A stretch of DNA of 64,000 nt, from positions 3,162,001 through 3,226,000 of the forward strand of contig CP091034.1 in assembly GCA_039725955.1 (NCBI GenBank). The letters run 5' to 3'. Positions within the stretch are counted from its first letter, which is position 1. Every line of letters starts with the position of its first letter. Shown here one piece after another: positions 59,571 to 64,000 of the stretch. The DNA comes from Sinorhizobium sp. B11 (GTDB lineage Bacteria; Pseudomonadota; Alphaproteobacteria; Rhizobiales; Rhizobiaceae). The position numbers and the translations under genes are program-made. The notes beneath the pieces were generated by a model that saw nothing but the letters and a program-made list of their open reading frames with translations, made no database searches and had not been told where the DNA came from.

Positions 59571-59714
59571 TTACTGTCCGGTCTCACTCAGCCCTATCAA
59601 GGGCTGATTATTCACCGTCACAGAACCATCCGGATGTCGAACAACGGCCCACAATGAACGGCCGTCTCCCTCTTGAGTAAAGCCCTTCGCCACCGTCATC
59701 CAGAGGCTGACTTG
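59571..59714 (-). pseudogene. Remnant of a second DUF945 gene (C-terminal fragment)
   Basis: Read on the minus strand, 47 codons then TAA encode QVSLWMTVAKGFTQEGDGRS, continuing through LWAVVRHPDGSVTVNNQPLIG. This aligns with the C-terminus of the intact neighbour (QVSFGMMMAKGF ... DGRSRWDISVAGDGSVAVNGQQIKG). It has no start, is preceded by an in-frame stop (TGA) and lies behind the neighbour's terminator. It is the surviving end of a tandem duplicate whose body has been deleted. Confidence 0.8.
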
Positions 59715-59737
59715 ACCTCGACTTTCGGTGCCGGTTC

Positions 59738-59764
59738 AAAAAAGCCGGCACGGAGCCGGCTTTT
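59738..59764. terminator. Terminator of the DUF945 gene
   Basis: GCCGGC (59744-59749), a 5-base loop, GCCGGC (59755-59760), with AAAAAA to the left and TTTT to the right; on the minus strand the run of Us comes from the left A tract. It lies ~30 bases after the stop of the DUF945 gene. Confidence 0.85.
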
Positions 59765-59790
59765 CATTTTCAGATTGCAAGCCGAAGGCC

Positions 59791-61338
59791 TTATTGCGGC
59801 TGTACCGGCTCCTGACCTTGTTCCTGTTCCTGATCGGGTTCCTGCCCTTGATCCTGATCCTCGCTCTGATCCGGCTCCTCGGCATCCGGTCCCTTGATCT
59901 GCTGACCGTTGACCGCCACCGAACCGTCGCCGGCAACGCTGATATCCCAGCGCGAGCGGCCATCCGGATCGGTCTTGGCAAAGCCCTTGGCCATCATCAT
60001 GCCGAAGGAGACCTGCTGGAGGTTCGGATCGCTCTTGGCAAGCTCCTGAATGGCGGCGATCGACTTGTCGAGATCGCGCGCAAGGACCGAAGCCTGAACC
60101 GAATAGTCCTTCTGCGTATCGATGCGGCCCAGCAGTTTGCCGGTGACGTCGATATCGTAGACGTCGGAGACCGCGGTAAACTTCGGCAAGTCGACGACGA
60201 GCATACCATCATGGAAAAGCTTTTCGGCCGCCTGCTTGCCGCTTTCCTCCGAATTGCTGCCGGCCGAGAAATCGATCTTCATGAACTCGTCGCCGAAAGC
60301 GGCAAAATCCATGTCGGGGACGGCGATCTGCATATCGATGCTCTTCGGCAGGAAGGCGTGGTAGCTCGCCGGCACGACAGGGCTATCGAGCGTCACATCT
60401 GCAGCGTTCATACCGAAGGCAAACCGGACGGCGTCGCTCGGCCCGGCGATCGAGAAATTATAGCCGAACGCCTTGGCGCCACCGTTACCTGCGGCAGTAC
60501 CGACCGTCAGGTTGTTCGCCGTGATCGATTCATTGAGCGAGGAAAATAGCGGGAACGATGCCTTGAGCACCGATTTCAGCTTTTCGCCATCCTCCTTGCT
60601 CAGTTCCTTCTCGTCCATATGCTCCAGGATGAAGAAGACGATATCGCGGATTTCCTTCGCCGGCAGGCTGGCGACATCGGCGTTGAAGTCTATCGAATCC
60701 GCCTTGATGTTGACCGGTGGCATCTGCGGGCTCGTGACGGTCTCCGACAGCGCGGAAAGCGAACCGTTGGCCTTGAAATCGAGACGACCATTACCGCTGG
60801 CGCTGTCGGTCGAATCGAGCCGGTAGTCCATGCCCGCAAATGTCGCGTCGACCTGGTCCATATCGGACTTTGACGTGACGCGAATGTCAGTGGCCTTGAA
60901 ATTGCCGGAGCGCAGATACGCGATCGCAGGATCGAAAACGCCGTCATAGACCATCGATGCTATCGAGTAGGTAAAATCCGTGGCCTTGTCATCCGGCCCC
61001 TTGAGGTTGCCGGAGATATTGAAGCTGTTATTGCCTTCAAGGTTCCACAGACCGCTGTCGAGCGGCGTGGCAAAAACCGACCATGGTGTCAGGCCATTCA
61101 CCACGACCTTGGTCGTGTCGACCTTGCTGAGCAGCTTGGCGAAATCATAAATGATCTCGTATCGGCTACCCGCCGGGTTGACGGTTAGAAAACCGCTCTT
61201 TGCAAAATCGTCAGGCAACACTTTCGTCAGGCTGTCGCGAAGCTTGTTGGCTCCATCCTGATTGATCTCAGCCGCATTCGCTGCCCCGAACAGCGATAGG
61301 GCAATAATGCTCGTCGTGGTGACAAGTTTGAGACGCAT
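59791..61338 (-). CDS. Exported DUF945-like protein
   Basis: A 515-residue exported protein with signal peptide (MRLKLVTTTSIIALSLFGAANAAEI). Repetitive beta-rich sequence with several DNTTKV/DVTGKL-like strands resembles DUF945 (YdgA-like) proteins. The C-terminal ~30 residues are a Gln/Glu/Asp/Pro low-complexity tail (DQGQEPDQEQEQGQEPVQ). Function unknown; periplasmic or outer-membrane associated. ATG 61338 follows AGGAGAG. A degraded copy of its end lies downstream. Confidence 0.82.
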   Translation of the reverse strand: MRLKLVTTTSIIALSLFGAANAAEINQDGANKLRDSLTKVLPDDFAKSGFLTVNPAGSRYEIIYDFAKLLSKVDTTKVVVNGLTPWSVFATPLDSGLWNLEGNNSFNISGNLKGPDDKATDFTYSIASMVYDGVFDPAIAYLRSGNFKATDIRVTSKSDMDQVDATFAGMDYRLDSTDSASGNGRLDFKANGSLSALSETVTSPQMPPVNIKADSIDFNADVASLPAKEIRDIVFFILEHMDEKELSKEDGEKLKSVLKASFPLFSSLNESITANNLTVGTAAGNGGAKAFGYNFSIAGPSDAVRFAFGMNAADVTLDSPVVPASYHAFLPKSIDMQIAVPDMDFAAFGDEFMKIDFSAGSNSEESGKQAAEKLFHDGMLVVDLPKFTAVSDVYDIDVTGKLLGRIDTQKDYSVQASVLARDLDKSIAAIQELAKSDPNLQQVSFGMMMAKGFAKTDPDGRSRWDISVAGDGSVAVNGQQIKGPDAEEPDQSEDQDQGQEPDQEQEQGQEPVQPQ

Positions 61339-61395
61339 CCGTACTCTCCTCAGCCGCTTTGAATGCGGCATAGGAAGATCGGATATCTTCCGGTG

Positions 61396-64000
61396 TCAAG
61401 CCGCAGTGTTGAGTGCAGCGGCTTGTTTTTCCATTCGTGCCGGGCGGCCAAAGTAGTAGCCCTGAGCCTCATCGCATCCTTCCGACGTCAGCAGCTCGAG
61501 CTGGCTCAGCGTTTCCACGCCTTCCGCCAGCACCGGAATCGACAGCCCGCGTCCGAGGGCCAGGATGGACCGAATGACCGCTTTCGCCTCCTGGCTCGTC
61601 TCGACTTCGTTCATGAAGCTGCGATCGAGCTTGATCTTGTCGAAGGGGAATGAGCGAAGGGTCTCGAGTGACGAATAGCCTGTTCCAAAATCGTCGATGG
61701 CGATAGCGACGCCCTGCTGCTTGAGCGCGCGCATTGCAACCAGCGCCTTGCTCTTGTCGACGATGATCGACGACTCCGTTATTTCAAGTTCGAGCCGCGA
61801 TGCCGGCAGGCCGGTTTCCTGGAGCACGGCGCGAACGAGCTCGGCTATGTTTGCATGGGCGATCTGGATGGGCGAAATATTGACGGCGATCTTGATGTCG
61901 TCCTTCCAGCTGACCGCTTCCCTGCATGCCTCGCGAAGGACCCATTCTCCGATGGGCACGATCGCGCCGCATTCTTCGGCAATCGGAATGAAATCGACGG
62001 GCGAGATGTTTCCGCGTTCAGGATGGTTCCATCTGAGCAGTACCTCGTAGCCGGTCGTCTTGCCGGTCGCGACCGACTTCTGCACCTGATAGTGAAGGTA
62101 CATCTGGTCACGCTCGATCGCGGTCCAGAGGTCACGCGCCAGCCTTCGTCTGTCACGAGACGCTTCATCCATGGATTCTTCATAGAAGCAGACATTGCGC
62201 CCGACCTCATGCTTTGCACGATACATGGCCAAATCTGCGTTTGCGAGAAGCGTTTCGGCATTTTCGCCGGCCTCGGGGTAAAGTGCGACGCCAACGCTGG
62301 CGCCGGGGATGATATGGTGTCCCTCGAAATCCATCTTCTCCATGAGCGTAGCTTCCAGCCGCGCAACGAAGTCGTCAAGCTCTGCCCTGTCGTTGAAGCG
62401 CTTCACGGCTGCGAACTCATCGCCGCCAAGTCGGGCGACGAGCTCCTCGTCGCGCAGGATTCCGTTCAAGCGGGCGGCCAATGTGCTCAACACGAAATCA
62501 CCTGCGACATGACCCATCTGGTCATTGATTTCTTTGAACTTGTCCAGGTCGATGCCAATCACCGCAACCTTGCTCGACAGCCTTTTGGCGATTGTCAGCT
62601 GATGTGAGAGATAGTCGTTGAACGTGGGACGGTTAGGAAGGCCAGTCAACGCATCGTGCTTGGCCATGAACGCGATTTTCTCTTCGCGTGCCAGTCGTTC
62701 GGTAATGTCTTCGAATGTCGTAACCCAGCCGCCATCCGCCAGAACGTTGAATGTCGCAAGAATCGAGCGACCGCTCGTCGTCTGATGCACCAGGGTTTTC
62801 TGGCCGGAGCGCATGGTCGCCATATGCCGGCGATAATGATCGGTCGCCCTTGTATCTGCGGCGTCGCCATCGCCAAAGACGATCTGATAGCCGCTGCGAA
62901 CGATCTCGGAATAGGCAAGGCCCGGGCGAATGAAATTCTCGGGAAACCCGAAGAGCTGGCTATATCTGGCGTTTGCGAGGATCAGCCGCTCATTGCGGTC
63001 GAACATCGAGATGCCCTGGCTCATGTTCTCGAGTGCCAGATCGAGGTTCCTCGATACTTCCCTGATCCGATCCCCGTCGATCTTTGCCTGCGTGATATCG
63101 CGGGTAATCTTCACGTATCCGATGAGATGATGGTCATCATCATACACGGGTTGGATGACGACATGTGCCCAGAACGAGGATCCATCCCTGCGAAAACGCA
63201 GCCCTTCCGCTTCAAATCTGCCGTTGGCGAGAGCGGATTGGAGCGCACGCTGCGGAAGACCATTCTTCTGATCCTCTTCGGAGTAGAACCGTGCGAAGCT
63301 CTGGCCGACGATTTCAGCGGCGCTATAGCCCTTGGCGCGTTCCGCCCCGGTATTCCAGTTCGTCACGATGCCTGAAGGGTCGAGCATGTAGATTGCGTAA
63401 TCTGTCACGCCCTGCAGGAGCAGCTCGAACCTGGTTTCGCTTGCACTCGCCTGCCTGGCGGCGCGAAACGCAATGATCGATGCCGAAATGCCCGAGGCGA
63501 GCATTGAGATCGATACGGCAAGAATGGTCGCCAGAAGAAACGGCTTCGAAAGCGCCTGCGGCTCGATCGCGTTTGCGCCTCCTTCGATAATCGTCAGCGC
63601 CCCCATCGCGGTGAAATGCATGAGGACGATGCCGAGTGATAGTGCGGACGCTGCAGAGAGAATGCTCCAGTTCGAGCCCTTCCAGTTCTTTGTGAGCGTA
63701 AATCCCCAGGTCGCCATGGCCGCCGATATGATCAGCGCAACGACAACGAGATACCGATCCCAGACGATGGTCCCTGGAACCTGGAGTCCGGCCATGCCGA
63801 TGAAATGCATGGCTGCGACGCCGACGCCAAAAGCCAGGCCCGCGGCAATATTGGCCTGGGAGCCCGCAAGTGACACGGCAGCAAGGCCGGCCACAAAAGT
63901 GGAGGCAAAGGCCGCGCCGAGTGAAATAAGCGTCAGATCGCGATCAAAACCGACGACGATGCCCGGATCATAGGCGAGCATCGCGACGAAATGCGTCGAC
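61396..64000 (-). CDS. MHYT-PAS-GGDEF-EAL cyclic-di-GMP protein (5' end outside window)
   Basis: A large c-di-GMP signalling protein, 868 residues visible. The frame stays open to the right edge and reads STHFVAMLAYDPG there, i.e. an MHYT membrane sensor domain already begun, so the start is beyond 64000. MHYT motifs recur (AMHFIGMAG, LMHFTAMGA) across about seven helices. Two PAS domains follow (LDPSGIVTNWNTGAERAKGYS; MSQGISMFDRNERLILAN), then GGDEF with intact ARLGGDEFA and EAL with EVLLRW. Both cyclase and phosphodiesterase activity are possible. The MHYT domain may sense O2, CO or NO through copper. Confidence 0.94.
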   Translation of the reverse strand, partial: STHFVAMLAYDPGIVVGFDRDLTLISLGAAFASTFVAGLAAVSLAGSQANIAAGLAFGVGVAAMHFIGMAGLQVPGTIVWDRYLVVVALIISAAMATWGFTLTKNWKGSNWSILSAASALSLGIVLMHFTAMGALTIIEGGANAIEPQALSKPFLLATILAVSISMLASGISASIIAFRAARQASASETRFELLLQGVTDYAIYMLDPSGIVTNWNTGAERAKGYSAAEIVGQSFARFYSEEDQKNGLPQRALQSALANGRFEAEGLRFRRDGSSFWAHVVIQPVYDDDHHLIGYVKITRDITQAKIDGDRIREVSRNLDLALENMSQGISMFDRNERLILANARYSQLFGFPENFIRPGLAYSEIVRSGYQIVFGDGDAADTRATDHYRRHMATMRSGQKTLVHQTTSGRSILATFNVLADGGWVTTFEDITERLAREEKIAFMAKHDALTGLPNRPTFNDYLSHQLTIAKRLSSKVAVIGIDLDKFKEINDQMGHVAGDFVLSTLAARLNGILRDEELVARLGGDEFAAVKRFNDRAELDDFVARLEATLMEKMDFEGHHIIPGASVGVALYPEAGENAETLLANADLAMYRAKHEVGRNVCFYEESMDEASRDRRRLARDLWTAIERDQMYLHYQVQKSVATGKTTGYEVLLRWNHPERGNISPVDFIPIAEECGAIVPIGEWVLREACREAVSWKDDIKIAVNISPIQIAHANIAELVRAVLQETGLPASRLELEITESSIIVDKSKALVAMRALKQQGVAIAIDDFGTGYSSLETLRSFPFDKIKLDRSFMNEVETSQEAKAVIRSILALGRGLSIPVLAEGVETLSQLELLTSEGCDEAQGYYFGRPARMEKQAAALNTAA

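Overview
The window is a contiguous piece of the main chromosome of an alphaproteobacterium in the Rhizobiaceae, most likely Rhizobium. The evidence is the high GC content, the block greA / LpcC-like mannosyltransferase / Lrp / trxB / LsrB(VtlR)-type LysR regulator / tandem AbcR-type small RNAs, separated carA and carB, and typical rhizobial families (BA14K, DUF1236, DUF2188, DUF945). About 60 protein genes are supported. I saw no rRNA, tRNA, CRISPR array, prophage or insertion sequence. It is core and near-core sequence with a few accessory spots.

Layout. 1-6 kb: recQ and dnaG on the minus strand with overlapping stop and start, a structured terminator-ended transcript candidate, an unknown protein and a GatB/YqeY protein. 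6-20 kb: carA, a small quinol-type monooxygenase behind a SoxR-box-like promoter, MATE and MFS efflux pumps sharing an upstream motif, a LysR / aldo-keto reductase pair, a YpfJ-like zinc peptidase, a DUF2306 / LytTR pair, an MDR alcohol dehydrogenase and carB. 20-25 kb: an immunity-like small protein and a DUF2235 hydrolase whose ribosome-binding site lies in a hairpin, then a two-gene DNA-repair operon (radical SAM protein and DUF4130-UdgX uracil-DNA glycosylase) behind a LexA box. 24.7-29.6 kb: greA with a terminator in its leader, the LPS mannosyltransferase, lrp, trxB, lsrB/vtlR and two AbcR-type sRNAs.

29.6-42.4 kb: an arsR-MFS-ene reductase operon, an APH(6)-like kinase, a divergent epimerase / LysR pair, a calcium/proton exchanger, aspartate aminotransferase, small membrane proteins, a PQQ-type sugar dehydrogenase, a DUF1176-like / DUF3052 pair and an EamA transporter. 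42.4-53.3 kb: cspA with a long structured leader, BA14K protein, SDR / HxlR pair, a MarR / response regulator / kinase operon resembling petP-petR plus a kinase, envelope proteins, a metallo-hydrolase, and a YbjN-proC-csaA operon; ubiK follows. 53.5-64 kb: lgt, a MidA-like methyltransferase, pgeF and an M24-fold protein in series, a lipoprotein, prs, a DUF945 exported protein followed by a decayed copy of its own C-terminus, and a large MHYT-PAS-GGDEF-EAL protein running off the right edge.

The best leads are regulatory and structural: the SoxR-box promoter, the LexA box on the UdgX operon, paired LysR-type boxes at both sRNA promoters, the greA leader terminator, the buried ribosome-binding site of the DUF2235 gene, the shared efflux-gene element and the DUF945 remnant. 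I did not find a completely novel multi-gene system. The immunity-like / DUF2235 pair and the SOS-controlled UdgX operon come closest.
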